Shown here one piece after another: positions 37,818-50,599 of a stretch of DNA of 64,000 bases. The notes beneath the pieces are model-generated. The model saw only the letters and a list, made by a program, of their open reading frames with translations, did no database searches and was not told the DNA's origin. The position numbers were made by a program, and so were the translations under genes. This DNA comes from Colwellia sp. M166. Its GTDB lineage: Bacteria > Pseudomonadota > Gammaproteobacteria > Enterobacterales > Alteromonadaceae. Position 1 is the first letter of the stretch. The number at the start of each line of letters is the position of its first letter. The DNA is taken from the NCBI RefSeq assembly GCF_024585285.1, contig NZ_CP040755.1, positions 1,550,001 through 1,614,000 of the forward strand, in the 5' to 3' direction.

Positions 37818-39617
37818 CTACCGATCTACATCCGCCATCACATAATCAACACTGCCCAAAGTTGCGATAAGATCAGCCACCATTTGGCCTTTACTAATTA
37901 ACGGCAGCATTTGTAAGTGCGCAAAACTGGGGGTGCGAATGCGGGTACGATAACTCATGGTGCTGCCATCGCTAATTAAGTGATATGCCATTATGCCTTT
38001 CGTTGCTTCGACACTGACGGAGACTTCACCGGCCGGTATCACAGGCCCCCATGAAACATTAAGAAAATGCGGTATTAAGGTATCAATATCGCGCATGGTT
38101 CGGTCTTTTACCGGTGGGGTTGTTTGTGGATGATCGGCTTTATAGGGTCCTTCAGGCATATTGTTGAGGCACTGCTCAATAATACGAATACTCTGACGCA
38201 TTTCTTCTACCCGCACCCGACAGCGATCATAGCAATCACCGTTATGACCAAGCGGTACTTCAAAATCAAATTGGTCGTAACCACCATAAGGACGTTGCTT
38301 ACGTAAATCCCATGAATAACCAGTTGCTCGTAATCCAGGACCTGTTATACCCCAATCAATAGCCTCTTGTGCTGAGTAAGCACCAATGCCGACGGTCCGT
38401 TGCTTTAAAATTGAGTTTTGCATAACCATTTTTTCATATTCATCAAGACGCTTAGGTAGGTAGTTCACATAATCACGTACCAACCCTTGCCAACCTTTCG
38501 GTAAGTCTTGTGCCACACCACCAATACGGAACCAACTCGGATGCATACGAGCGCCCGTAAACGCTTCAATAATGCCAAAGAGTTTTTCTCGGTCGATAAA
38601 CATGTAAAAAATAGGTGAAAGTGCGCCAATATCTTGTGCAAAAGTGCCGTAAAATAACAAATGACTCAGAATGCGAAACATTTCAGCGGTCATAATACGA
38701 ATAACTTTTGCTCGATCGGGTACCGTAATGCCAGCAAGTTTTTCAACTGCCATCACATACGGAAAGTTATTCATCACGCCGCCAAGGTAGTCAATACGGT
38801 CGGTATAAGGAATGTAACTATGCCATGATTGCCGCTCACCCATTTTTTCTGCGCCGCGATGGTGGTAACCAATATCGGGTACGCAATCAACAATTTCTTC
38901 CCCCTCCATTTGTAAAACAATACGAAAAGCACCATGCACACTCGGATGATTAGGACCAAGATTTAAGAACATAAAGTCGCTATCTTTGCTTTGGCGCTTC
39001 ATGCCCCACGCTTCAGGGTTAAACTGCAACGCCGCTTGCTCTTTATCTTGTTGGTCAGGTGGTAATATAAACGGGTCCATTTCAGTCGCACGTGCGGGAT
39101 GAGTTTTAAGTAACGGATGCCCTTGCCAAGTATTCGGCATTAAAATACGCGTTAAATAAGGATGATTTTGAAAAACAATACCGAACATGTCCCAAACTTC
39201 TCGTTCATACCAATTAGCATTTGACCAAAATCGGCAAACACTCTCTAAACGTTTATCTGTACTTGTGAGGGCAACTTTAATGCGAATATCTTGATTACGT
39301 TGATAAGAGCGTAAATGGTAACTGACCGTAAAAGCTTGTGATAATGACGATTGATGTTGCCGTTCGCTTTCATCAATGGCAGTGATATCAAAACACATAT
39401 CAAACGGCTGAGCTAAGTCATGCTTTAGTACTTGCATCAACTTAATTAACTGACTTTTATCTAACCAATAAGAAGGTATATCATCAACAATGTTTTCGAC
39501 TGCGCTCACAGCTTGTAAATTAAGCGTTGGTGATAGGGCCGTAATTTCATCAAGCAAAGGTACAGCTTGCAGCATCTGCCAATCGTTACTCGCATTAATA
39601 TTTACCTGAGTCACCAT
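37818..39617 (-). CDS. nuoCD: NADH-quinone oxidoreductase subunit CD (fused)
   Basis: NuoC (30 kDa) and NuoD (49 kDa) subunits as one 599-residue polypeptide, as in E. coli. The NuoC part (about 20-190) includes [24 protein letters not shown]; the NuoD part starts near [22 protein letters not shown] and contains the quinone-site segment. The start is placed at ATG 39617 (MVTQVNIN), preceded by AAGGG; the longer frame to 39665 lacks a binding site. Confidence 0.96.
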   Translation of the reverse strand: MVTQVNINASNDWQMLQAVPLLDEITALSPTLNLQAVSAVENIVDDIPSYWLDKSQLIKLMQVLKHDLAQPFDMCFDITAIDESERQHQSSLSQAFTVSYHLRSYQRNQDIRIKVALTSTDKRLESVCRFWSNANWYEREVWDMFGIVFQNHPYLTRILMPNTWQGHPLLKTHPARATEMDPFILPPDQQDKEQAALQFNPEAWGMKRQSKDSDFMFLNLGPNHPSVHGAFRIVLQMEGEEIVDCVPDIGYHHRGAEKMGERQSWHSYIPYTDRIDYLGGVMNNFPYVMAVEKLAGITVPDRAKVIRIMTAEMFRILSHLLFYGTFAQDIGALSPIFYMFIDREKLFGIIEAFTGARMHPSWFRIGGVAQDLPKGWQGLVRDYVNYLPKRLDEYEKMVMQNSILKQRTVGIGAYSAQEAIDWGITGPGLRATGYSWDLRKQRPYGGYDQFDFEVPLGHNGDCYDRCRVRVEEMRQSIRIIEQCLNNMPEGPYKADHPQTTPPVKDRTMRDIDTLIPHFLNVSWGPVIPAGEVSVSVEATKGIMAYHLISDGSTMSYRTRIRTPSFAHLQMLPLISKGQMVADLIATLGSVDYVMADVDR

Positions 39618-39713
39618 TAATTTCCCTTCACTTTCGCCACTTTTAGTATTAATTTCTCTTCGCACTTCGTTAGCCAGATTTAGCTAGCCGCAACCAAATA
39701 AGACCGTTGTTTG

Positions 39714-40352
39714 TTATATATGATCCGGCGAATCAAGGTTCGTCACCTGAATGCGTTCGCCATGCTTAATGTCTCGTAATGACGGTTTACCAATCGCACT
39801 AACATTTTGCTCACCGACAACCCAACTTAACGGCCTTGGCTGATGCTCTATTTTGGTTTGCAACAATAACAGGGCTTCAAGTAACGCTTCTGGCCGCGGC
39901 GGACAACCTGGCACGTAAACATCGACAGGAATAAACTTATCAACGCCTTGCACCACACTGTAGATGTCGTACATGCCTCCGGAGTTAGCACAGGAGCCCA
40001 TTGAAATAATCCAACGCGGTTCTAAAAGTTGCTCATAGAGGTGCTGAATTACCGGTGCCATTTTGCGAAAACAAGTGCCGGAAATGACCATTAAGTCTGC
40101 TTGCCTTGGCGTTGCTCGTATAACCTCGGCACCAAAGCGCGCAATATCATGGCGTGAAGTAAAACTGGTTGCCATTTCGACATAACAGCAACTTAAGCCA
40201 AAATTAAATGGCCAAATTGAATTTTTACGACCCCAATTCACCATGTCATCAAGCTTTGCCATAAAAACATTACGCTTTAATTCAGCTTCAGAAACGCTCT
40301 TCATTTCACTCATCGCGTCATCTAATTTCGCTTTTGTTAATGACCAATCCAT
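39714..40352 (-). CDS. nuoB: NADH-quinone oxidoreductase subunit B
   Basis: Carries cluster N2, the last before quinone; 212 residues. Ligands: the adjacent cysteines in [13 protein letters not shown], then [11 protein letters not shown] and [15 protein letters not shown]. Its ATG overlaps the nuoA stop by one base. A 96-base gap separates it from nuoCD. Confidence 0.97.
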   Translation of the reverse strand: MDWSLTKAKLDDAMSEMKSVSEAELKRNVFMAKLDDMVNWGRKNSIWPFNFGLSCCYVEMATSFTSRHDIARFGAEVIRATPRQADLMVISGTCFRKMAPVIQHLYEQLLEPRWIISMGSCANSGGMYDIYSVVQGVDKFIPVDVYVPGCPPRPEALLEALLLLQTKIEHQPRPLSWVVGEQNVSAIGKPSLRDIKHGERIQVTNLDSPDHI

Positions 40353-40825
40353 TATTGATGTCCTTTATTTTGCTCATAAGGGCGTTGACCTAAAGCTTGC
40401 ATTTCACTTTCTCGTATACGCTGCAATTGAGTTTCTCTATGCGGTTGATGGCGACGCGTTAACTCTAAAGCGCCAATACGAATTAAGTAAACTAATGCCG
40501 CCAACAATACGGTAATGAAAATACTCGCTTCAATAAAACCCGGCCAGCCGACGTCATCAAAGGCAATGACCCAAGCAAAAAGATAGATAGTTTCTAAATC
40601 AAAGATGACAAAGAAAATAGCGTACAAAAAGAAGTGGTTGGTAAAGCGGGTTTTGTTATCCGAAACTGAAATTATCCCAGACTCATAAGGGGTGTTTTTA
40701 GCGCGTTGTTTACCTTTGGGGCCAAGAAAATGTGATAGCAGCATCATAAAAATGAGCATACCGGCCAAAATAATAAAGTAAGCCGCAATTGGCCAAACTT
40801 GGGTTATTTGATCAGATGTTTCCAC
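40352..40825 (-). CDS. nuoA: NADH-quinone oxidoreductase subunit A
   Basis: First gene of the nuo operon; a 157-residue membrane subunit with three helices and the conserved PYESGI loop. The start codon is GTG (40825), with GAGGG four bases upstream. The C-terminus is longer and more charged than usual ([21 protein letters not shown]). Expression presumably starts in the gap upstream. Confidence 0.94.
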   Translation of the reverse strand: METSDQITQVWPIAAYFIILAGMLIFMMLLSHFLGPKGKQRAKNTPYESGIISVSDNKTRFTNHFFLYAIFFVIFDLETIYLFAWVIAFDDVGWPGFIEASIFITVLLAALVYLIRIGALELTRRHQPHRETQLQRIRESEMQALGQRPYEQNKGHQ

Positions 40826-41340
40826 AAAGCCCTCACTTATAGTTAAACAACTACAAACCGACAGACAGCGAACTTATCGATACAAGCACGCAATGCTAAG
40901 CCAAGCTGTTTTCAATAGTCTTGGTTATAACATTGAACGATTAAAATAAACCTAAGTTAGCTGAAATGGACTTCAGTGTTACTAAAATCACCGCAAAGCA
41001 ATCACTAAGTAGATGAGACACATCATTAAAATGTCTGATAGGTAGGTTAAACTCCTGACCTTATAGGGGGTTCATTATTGCCTGCTGGCAACATCAACTC
41101 ACTGCATTTACTTATTATTGTTATTTCGCTTTCGCTAACTTTCTCTCTTCATTAATTCTACTGAGATAGCACCTATAAATTAACAATCAATATTCGCATC
41201 ATCAACTTTTGCTAGTGTGCGTTGCAAAATGTTATAACGAAAAATATTGTTGATAAGCAGAGTATAGAAAAGAATTTAAATAATGCTTATTTTTTAAGCG
41301 ATTATTAACATTTTAAAATGCTACTTTTGGTGAAAAGCAA
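40826..41340. other. Upstream region of the nuo operon
   Basis: About 515 bases between the lonH terminator and nuoA, where the nuo promoter must lie. It is AT-rich; I found no convincing -35/-10 pair, recognisable operator or RNA gene. Confidence 0.4.
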
Positions 41341-41370
41341 TAAACACGGCGCTTGCCGTGTTTATTTTTA
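41341..41370 (-). terminator. Terminator of the Lon-related protease gene
   Basis: On the minus strand AAACACGGC-AAGC-GCCGTGTTT, a nine-base stem with a tetraloop, followed by ATTGCTTTT. It lies about 40 bases after the stop codon. Confidence 0.75.
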
Positions 41371-41405
41371 AGTGCAATTAATTGCCAACAAAGCAATTTT
41401 TACGG

Positions 41406-43802
41406 TTATTCCTCGGCGCCATTAATCAGTTCTGAAAATGCGGAGAGCTTATCTAATACTAAGCCATGAATTGATTTTCTTGGATAGCGTCCGGTTCGAC
41501 TAATTTCGCCGGCACTTTGGCCCATCAAAATTTCTATCGCCTGATCAATATTATCAACCGCATAAATAGCGAATTGCTCATCTGCTACCGCTTGTATTAT
41601 CTCAGGTGCTAACATCAAATTAATGGTATTAGTTCTTGGGATAATAACACCTTGTTGACCCGTTAAGCCTTTGTCTTTACATAAACGATAAAAGCCTTCA
41701 ATTTTTTCATTAACGCCACCGATAGACTGCACTTCACCGTGCTGATTCATCGAACCTGTTATCGCAAAACCTTGGTTAATGGGTAACTTAGCGATGGCAG
41801 ATATTAAGGCACAAAGCTCCGCCATCGAAGCACTGTCACCATCGATATGACCATATGACTGCTCAATAGCGATATTAGCAGAGATAGTTAAGGGAAAGTT
41901 TTGACCATACTTATGACCTAAATAACCGGTTAAAATCAACACGCCTTTCGAGTGAATCGATTTACCTAAATCGACTTCACGTTCAATATCAGTAACCCCT
42001 AAGCTACCGGCATATACCGTGGCAGATATGCGCGCAGGCGTACCGAAAACACTATCGCCAATCTCTAATACTGTCAGGCCGTTAATTTTACCTATCTGAC
42101 CGCCTTCAGTATCAATCAATAATTGACGCTCTTTAATTTCTTCCAACCAAGCTTCACTCATACGACCAGTACGACGTTGCTTTGCTGCCAATGCCATAGT
42201 GACATGCTTACCAGTCAAACCATTTTTGCCTTCAGATTGTTTCCACAAGTAGTAGGCCTCATCTAATAAGTCATTTACTTGTACAATATTGGCTGAAATT
42301 TTATGTTGATGCTCTGCACGCCTAAGCGCGTATTTAACCAGTTCCAGTATCGCCTCATCAGTAACTTCAGGATAGTGATTACGGTAAGCGCGTTGGCGAA
42401 TTAAATTAGCGTAATCATTTAAGTTACTTTGGCTTTTTTCTAAGTGACGATCAAAGTCAGCTAAAACACGAAATAGCTCAGTAAATTCTTGATCATAATC
42501 TTGCAAGGTATAGTAAATTTCAGGATCACCTAACAAAATCACTTTAACGTTCAAGGGGATTTTTTCTGGCTGTAAGCTAAATGCGCCCGGTTGGGCATAT
42601 TCTGAATGCGGATTTTCAATAGTTATTTGTTGTGATTTTAGCGCCAGCTTTAATCGCGCCCACACTAACGGCTGAGTTAATAACTTATCCGCTTCAAGCA
42701 ATATGTAACCGCCATTCGCTTTATGTAAGGCCCCAGGTCTGATCAAACGATAACTGGTGTAACTACTGCCTTGAAAACTACCAAAATCAACATGACCGAA
42801 TAAATTTTGAAAGGTCGGATTTTGTTCATAAATAACCGGCGCGCCTTCATCAATTTTGCGAGTCACTAATAAATTAGGTAAAAAACGCTCGACCATTAAT
42901 TTACGTAAATCTTTGTCATTAGGTGCTTCGCTACTTTCATCAACGAGTAGCTCTAACACCGCATCAACAACATGTGCCTTAACTTTTTCGAGATATTTCA
43001 ACACACCAGTATTGCTAGCAAATTCATGCTCTAATTCATGTAAAAATGGTTGAATGCTTTGCGCCGCAGTTTCATGCTTTAACTTACGTAATTTATCAGA
43101 AGAAATACGTTTCCATAGTGGTAATTCGATTAACTTCTCAGACAGTAATTCTTCTAACTTGGCTAATAAAGTATAAAATTCGGCACGTTTTGGCTCATTT
43201 AAATCGGCAAATTCTTTATCGTTAAGCGGCTTGCCGGCAACTAGAGGCGAAAAACCAATTTCACCATCGTCTTCATATAGCACAACTTCATGCTTTAATG
43301 CCGTTGCTTCGACCTCGCTGATCGCTTCATCATATTTTTTATTGAAATCACGATCGATAGCCGCTTTTTGTCTTTGGTAACCCGGGTTATCGAAAATCTC
43401 AGGAAATAAATCCATGAGTTCATCAATAAAAGTATTCATGCGAGTAAGTAATTGCTTACCATCACCGGGACTTAAATATATATTGTGTGGTGTGTTTGGA
43501 TCATCAAAGTTATTGATATAACACCACTCTTGTGGCGTTGGCTCTTGGCTTGCTGTGGCAGCTAGCATTTGTTTTATTAAACTTTGACGGCCAGTACCAT
43601 GCTCACCCATAGCATAAACATTGAAGCCAGGCGCTTCCATCGACAAGCCGAAGGTTAAGGCTTCTTTAGCTCTTTCATGACCAATAAATACTTGTGCTAT
43701 TTCTGCTGTAGCTGTGGCATTGGCAAATTGTTTAACCGTTAAATCTGCGGTTAGTTGGCAAGGTTTAAGGCGTACATTTGTTGACACATTTGTCATAGAC
43801 AA
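41406..43802 (-). CDS. Lon-related ATP-dependent protease (YcbZ/LonH type)
   Basis: A 798-residue AAA-plus protease of the AAA_32 and Lon C-terminal family, like E. coli YcbZ (LonH). The nucleotide-binding loop reads GEHGTGRQSLI, with Arg in place of the usual Walker A Lys, which is common in this family. Walker B-like and sensor parts lie around residues 340-420 (GGYILLEADKLL). The protease domain has the Ser-Lys pair: DGDSASMAELCALISA (catalytic Ser about 680) and the Lys in EKIEGFYRLC. No substrate is assigned. Confidence 0.9.
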   Translation of the reverse strand: MSMTNVSTNVRLKPCQLTADLTVKQFANATATAEIAQVFIGHERAKEALTFGLSMEAPGFNVYAMGEHGTGRQSLIKQMLAATASQEPTPQEWCYINNFDDPNTPHNIYLSPGDGKQLLTRMNTFIDELMDLFPEIFDNPGYQRQKAAIDRDFNKKYDEAISEVEATALKHEVVLYEDDGEIGFSPLVAGKPLNDKEFADLNEPKRAEFYTLLAKLEELLSEKLIELPLWKRISSDKLRKLKHETAAQSIQPFLHELEHEFASNTGVLKYLEKVKAHVVDAVLELLVDESSEAPNDKDLRKLMVERFLPNLLVTRKIDEGAPVIYEQNPTFQNLFGHVDFGSFQGSSYTSYRLIRPGALHKANGGYILLEADKLLTQPLVWARLKLALKSQQITIENPHSEYAQPGAFSLQPEKIPLNVKVILLGDPEIYYTLQDYDQEFTELFRVLADFDRHLEKSQSNLNDYANLIRQRAYRNHYPEVTDEAILELVKYALRRAEHQHKISANIVQVNDLLDEAYYLWKQSEGKNGLTGKHVTMALAAKQRRTGRMSEAWLEEIKERQLLIDTEGGQIGKINGLTVLEIGDSVFGTPARISATVYAGSLGVTDIEREVDLGKSIHSKGVLILTGYLGHKYGQNFPLTISANIAIEQSYGHIDGDSASMAELCALISAIAKLPINQGFAITGSMNQHGEVQSIGGVNEKIEGFYRLCKDKGLTGQQGVIIPRTNTINLMLAPEIIQAVADEQFAIYAVDNIDQAIEILMGQSAGEISRTGRYPRKSIHGLVLDKLSAFSELINGAEE

Positions 43803-43923
43803 TCTCTCGGGAATGCAACTTAATATTATGATTAAATAGCAAGTAGAATAAATAAGGCTTCATTAATCATAGTGTACAGCGACATTACCCCGAACCGCAA
43901 AAACAATATAACAAAAATTTATT

Positions 43924-44409
43924 TTAAGGAGTTAAACTCAAACGTTGGAAGTCTTTGCCTCCACAAGAAATACATTCAGTGACAACATTAGCGTGATTAT
44001 AGGTCACACAGTGTTGACACGTTTGGCATTGTAATTGACCAAAGCCAACATAGTCACCAACATGGTAGCCATCTTGATGTTGAAAATCATCCATCAATTC
44101 AGTCCACTCAACTTGTGATTTATCGGTGATTTGCGCTAAATTTGCCCAGAGGCTCTCATTTAGTACATCCAAGTAAACAGAATGCTTAACGTCGGCTTGA
44201 TACTGCTGATAAAAATCACTCAAGTCATATTTGAGGTTAGCAATAAACTGCTTCACTTGTTGCTCGGGAATTTGTTCTGCAGCATGTAAAATTGCTTTGG
44301 CTTGTTCGACAACTTCGATGATTGAGCGCACTTCATTATCTTTGGTATTTTCTAACCAATCTTGCAACTTTTGATAAACCCCTTGCACGTCAGATTGTTC
44401 TTTTTTCAT
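43924..44409 (-). CDS. ybeL: Zinc-ribbon protein, YbeL family
   Basis: 161 residues; matches the YbeL/DUF1451 family in length, arrangement and sequence style. An alpha-helical N-terminal two-thirds ends in SLWANLAQITDKSQVEWTEL, the hallmark of the family, and a zinc ribbon with two CxxC pairs (CQTCQHC and CISCGG) forms the C-terminus. The function is unknown. In E. coli ybeL also lies next to leuS, in divergent orientation as here. Confidence 0.9.
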   Translation of the reverse strand: MKKEQSDVQGVYQKLQDWLENTKDNEVRSIIEVVEQAKAILHAAEQIPEQQVKQFIANLKYDLSDFYQQYQADVKHSVYLDVLNESLWANLAQITDKSQVEWTELMDDFQHQDGYHVGDYVGFGQLQCQTCQHCVTYNHANVVTECISCGGKDFQRLSLTP

Positions 44410-44691
44410 AATATCTCCTTAATTAATACCACTAGTTTTAGCATAATTGATCGCGTAATAAAAACCACTATTTAAGGTCTGTTGCCAGAACATTTATTGA
44501 CGTAAACGAGGATAATAGCGTTCGCAAGAAAAATATTCGGCATAAACTTGCTTTAACTTGTCGCAGTGGCAAGAGATAAGGTATCCTATCGGGATTATTT
44601 TATCGCTTCGACTTACGTCTTTAAATAACAACTTTTATCAGTAAAAATTCGTTGTTTAAGTCAGTTTAAGCTCCTATTTTAGCGTGTTTGA

Positions 44692-47292
<2,601 letters not shown>

Positions 47293-47300
47293 TAATGACC

Positions 47301-47338
47301 TTAGCTGCTTAGCTCTTTATTAGGGCTTAGCAGCTTAA
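47301..47338 (+). promoter_or_regulatory. Hairpin between leuS and lptE
   Basis: TTAGCTGCTTAGC (47301-47313) pairs with GCTTAGCAGCTTAA (47325-47338), with one mismatch and an 11-base loop. No T-run follows, so it is not a terminator; it could affect mRNA processing or stability between the two genes. Confidence 0.4.
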
Positions 47339-47400
47339 CCCGTGCAAAACGCATTAATGATGCACTGATTGAATTTCTACCTATAAAAAGTGAACACGTT

Positions 47401-47907
47401 ATGAAGCCATTAATAATTCGCCAAATCAGTAAAATATTATCTTTTAGCATCATATTAATGATGTTAAACGGTTGTGGTTTTCAGCTACGCGGCAATTATT
47501 TATTAGCACCTGAATTGCAAACCATGGAGTTTAGCTCAGTTGACCAATATGGTGAGCTCACTCGCTTAGTCAGACAACACTTAACCGTTAATGATGTTAA
47601 GTTAGTACAACAAAGTGATAAGTCCATACCACAAATGCGGATCTTGCAAGATAACCTAGATCGAAGAACTTTATCTGTTTTTCCTAATGGTCAAGTCGCA
47701 GAATATGAGCTTATTTATACCGTACGTTACCAAATTTTAATTCCTGGCCAAGATGTGAAAAACTTTAGCTTTGAACTTAATCGTGATTATCAAGATGATC
47801 CTGATATTGCCTTAGCAAAAAGCCGTGAACTGTCGCTAATGTTACGTGAAATGCGTCAAGAAGCGGCTAATAAAATCCTCCGTGACATGGCTAGTATTCA
47901 GCTGTAA
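47401..47907 (+). CDS. lptE: LPS-assembly lipoprotein LptE
   Basis: Outer-membrane lipoprotein that plugs the LptD barrel, which inserts LPS in the outer leaflet; 168 residues. The signal peptide ends at NGCGFQLRGNYLL (lipobox Cys about 26, with the GFxLR start typical of LptE). It lies between leuS and holA, as in E. coli. Confidence 0.94.
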   Translation: MKPLIIRQISKILSFSIILMMLNGCGFQLRGNYLLAPELQTMEFSSVDQYGELTRLVRQHLTVNDVKLVQQSDKSIPQMRILQDNLDRRTLSVFPNGQVAEYELIYTVRYQILIPGQDVKNFSFELNRDYQDDPDIALAKSRELSLMLREMRQEAANKILRDMASIQL

Positions 47908-47917
47908 GTCAATTCGA

Positions 47918-48961
47918 ATGCGCATTTATCATAATCAACTCGACAATACACTCAAGCAAGGCTTTAAACCGATATGGTTAGTGTTTGGCGATGAAGCTTG
48001 GCAAAAAAATAACGCCTTAGAAAAAATTAAAAGTACCGCTAAAAAACAAGGTTTCGACGAAGTTATCCGTTTTAGTATTGACGACAAGTTTGATTGGCAT
48101 ACGCTTTTTCAAGAATACCAATCAATGAGCTTGTTCTCCTCATTACGCATTATTGAAATAGAGTTTATCAATGGCAAAATTGGTGATAATGGCGCAAAAG
48201 CCATAACACAATTACTGACCTTGTTGCATCAAGATATACAGCTGATATTTCATGGTCCTAAACTTGACGCTGCAACACAAAAGCGCAAGTGGTTCAAATC
48301 ATTAGAAGCTGCTGGCTGTTTTCTACCTTTATATGATGTTGAAGGCAAGCAATTAAAGCAGTGGCTAAATAGTCAAGCACGGCAACTGCAGCTCAATTTA
48401 CATAGCGATGCGATTGATTTAATGGCCGTGCTATTTGAAGGCAACCTGCCAGCATTAGCACAAGAGCTGCAAAAGTTAGCAATATTGTTTGGCCAACAAA
48501 CGATTAGTTTTGAAGAAGCAGAACAACTTGTCATTAAGCAGGCTAAATTCAACCCTTTTCAACTGATTGATACCTTACTAATCGGCGACTTAAAAAAGTG
48601 CTTAGCTATTTTAGATCAAATGCAACATGATGGCAGCGCATTAGGGCAGTTAGTTTGGTTTATTCATAAAGAGCTCAGTCAGCTTTATGCCATGCTCGCG
48701 CAACTAGAACAAGGGGCGAGCATCGACAATATTTTTAAACAATATCGTATCTGGGACAAGAAAAAACCCGTATATCAGTATGCTTTGAATAACATTACGT
48801 TAAGCAATGTTGAACAAGCTTTAGCAAGGTTAGCGCAAGTTGATCTACTGAGTAAAACCAGTAGCGATTTTAATGCTTTTATCTTACTCAGTGACGTACT
48901 GATCAGTTTATTTCATAACAAAATAAGTGAAAACTTTAGTTTAGATTATGAGTACAACTAA
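47918..48961 (+). CDS. holA: DNA polymerase III subunit delta
   Basis: The delta subunit of the clamp loader that opens the beta sliding clamp; 347 residues. The start is at ATG 47918 (MRIYHNQLDNTL), 11 bases after the lptE stop; the longer frame from 47846 lies inside lptE. Conserved parts: PIWLVFGDEAWQKN, LFSSLRIIEIEF (beta-binding) and NPFQLIDTLL. It overlaps nadD by 14 bases. Confidence 0.94.
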   Translation: MRIYHNQLDNTLKQGFKPIWLVFGDEAWQKNNALEKIKSTAKKQGFDEVIRFSIDDKFDWHTLFQEYQSMSLFSSLRIIEIEFINGKIGDNGAKAITQLLTLLHQDIQLIFHGPKLDAATQKRKWFKSLEAAGCFLPLYDVEGKQLKQWLNSQARQLQLNLHSDAIDLMAVLFEGNLPALAQELQKLAILFGQQTISFEEAEQLVIKQAKFNPFQLIDTLLIGDLKKCLAILDQMQHDGSALGQLVWFIHKELSQLYAMLAQLEQGASIDNIFKQYRIWDKKKPVYQYALNNITLSNVEQALARLAQVDLLSKTSSDFNAFILLSDVLISLFHNKISENFSLDYEYN

Positions 48962-49607
48962 GCGCATAGCACCAAAGATTATCGCTCTACTCGGCGGTAC
49001 CTTCGACCCTATCCACCTTGGTCATATTTTACCGGCTCAAGAAACTGCCTGCTGGTTAGGCGCAGAACAATTATATTTAATTCCGGCTCATATCCCTCCC
49101 CATAAAACGGGTACCCATGCCAATGCAAAACAACGTGCTGAGATGGTCGCTTTGGTGTGTGATAGTAATAAAAGTGTGCTGCTCGATAGCCGCGAGCTTG
49201 ATCGAGATAGCCCGTCATACACAGTCGATAGTTTACGTGAAATAACAAAAGCGCAACCAAAGGCAGCTTTATATTTTATGATGGGTATGGACTCGCTACT
49301 CACCTTTACAAAATGGCGACATTGGCAAGAAATCCTCACCTTATGCAATCTAGTGGTCAATATTCGCCCTGGCTATTCACACACGGATCTAGAAGCGGCA
49401 CTTGCGCCAGAATTAACAAAGCGTTTGCTTTATAACCTGAGACAATTACAGCGCGAAAAAGTCGGGCAAATCTTATTACATGAAAGCACACCGCTAGATA
49501 TATCTTCGACAAATATTAGAGCCCGTATTAAAAGCTCGGCGAGTTATAGCAAATATTTACCTAAGCCAGTTTACGATTATATCGAGCAAAATAAGCTTTA
49601 TCGATAA
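48948..49607 (+). CDS. nadD: Nicotinate-nucleotide adenylyltransferase
   Basis: Adenylates nicotinate mononucleotide in NAD synthesis. 219 residues, with the nucleotidyltransferase motif LLGGTFDPIHLGH and the C-terminal DISSTNIRARIK motif (ISSTxIR). It starts inside holA, indicating a shared mRNA. The next gene follows after about 150 bases. Confidence 0.95.
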   Translation: MSTTKRIAPKIIALLGGTFDPIHLGHILPAQETACWLGAEQLYLIPAHIPPHKTGTHANAKQRAEMVALVCDSNKSVLLDSRELDRDSPSYTVDSLREITKAQPKAALYFMMGMDSLLTFTKWRHWQEILTLCNLVVNIRPGYSHTDLEAALAPELTKRLLYNLRQLQREKVGQILLHESTPLDISSTNIRARIKSSASYSKYLPKPVYDYIEQNKLYR

Positions 49608-49754
49608 TCCTATTATTTATGCTTTTCTATTTGATAACTATATACTAAAAGTGCCATTTTCTTTGATTTAGCGATAGAGCGAGCAAAATAAACCGCTTGT
49701 TGTGCAAAAAACATGCGATTGATGGCATTAGACTGTTAACGGACAAACAAAATA

Positions 49755-50114
49755 ATGCTATTATCGCCGATTATTGTTAATTATAGAGATCCCACTTTGC
49801 AAAGTTCAGACCTAATTACTTTTGTTACCGAAAAAATCGAAGATATGAAAGGCCGCGATATCGTCACACTAGAGATATCTAAAAAGTCGAGTTTCGCTGA
49901 CTACATGTTAGTTTGCTCTGGTAACTCAAAACGTCACGTTATTTCAATTGCCCAATCACTTACTATTGAATGTCGCGCTGCTGGCATTGAAGCCTTAGGT
50001 GTTGAAGGTAATGATGTCGGCGAATGGTCTTTAGTTGATTTAGGTGATGTAGTTGTCCATGTGATGACTGATGAAACTCGTGACCGTTACCAACTAGAAC
50101 AACTATGGGAATAG
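49755..50114 (+). CDS. rsfS: Ribosome silencing factor RsfS
   Basis: Binds ribosomal protein uL14 and blocks subunit joining during starvation. The core KIEDMKGRDIVTLEISKKSSFADYMLVCSGNS...VDLGDVVVHVM is unmistakable. From ATG 49755 the protein has 119 residues, 14 more than in E. coli; a TTG at 49797 would give the usual N-terminus, so the start is uncertain. Confidence 0.92.
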   Translation: MLLSPIIVNYRDPTLQSSDLITFVTEKIEDMKGRDIVTLEISKKSSFADYMLVCSGNSKRHVISIAQSLTIECRAAGIEALGVEGNDVGEWSLVDLGDVVVHVMTDETRDRYQLEQLWE

Positions 50115-50125
50115 TTTAAAGTATA

Positions 50126-50596
50126 ATGCGCATTACCTTATACGCTGTTGGTAACAAAATGCCAGCATGGGTCAGCCAAGGATTTAGCGAATATTGCCGT
50201 AGATTCCCTCGTGATATGAGTTTCCATTTAGTGGAAATTTCACCTGGAAAGCGCGGCAAAAATGCCGATATTGCCCGTATTCTAGAAAAAGAAGGCGAAC
50301 AAATGTTAGCGGCTATTCCTAAGGGTAATCGCATTGTGACCTTAGAGGTGGAAGGAAAGCCTTGGACAACCCCTGAGCTTGCCAAACAACTAGAACGTTG
50401 GCATGTTGATAGTCGTGATGTTGCACTGCTTGTTGGTGGCCCTGAAGGTTTAGCGCCTGCTTGTATTCAAGCGTCCGAACAAAAATGGTCATTATCGCCA
50501 CTCACCTTACCGCATCCTATGGTACGTATTGTCGTTGCTGAAAGCCTTTATCGAGCATGGTCAATCAATAACAATCATCCTTATCATCGAGAGTAA
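50126..50596 (+). CDS. rlmH: 23S rRNA (pseudouridine1915-N3)-methyltransferase
   Basis: SPOUT methyltransferase acting on pseudouridine 1915 of 23S rRNA, 156 residues, the normal length. Motifs: [18 protein letters not shown] at the N-terminus, [11 protein letters not shown] for SAM binding, and the C-terminal [18 protein letters not shown]. It follows rsfS by 11 bases and precedes mrdA by three. Confidence 0.96.
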   Translation: MRITLYAVGNKMPAWVSQGFSEYCRRFPRDMSFHLVEISPGKRGKNADIARILEKEGEQMLAAIPKGNRIVTLEVEGKPWTTPELAKQLERWHVDSRDVALLVGGPEGLAPACIQASEQKWSLSPLTLPHPMVRIVVAESLYRAWSINNNHPYHRE

Positions 50597-50599
50597 ATA

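Noticed and set aside
41406..43802. Loss of ATPase function in the Lon-related protease because of the GTGRQ loop
   Set aside because: Arg in place of the Walker A Lys appears to be a normal feature of the YcbZ-type family, so it is not evidence of decay.
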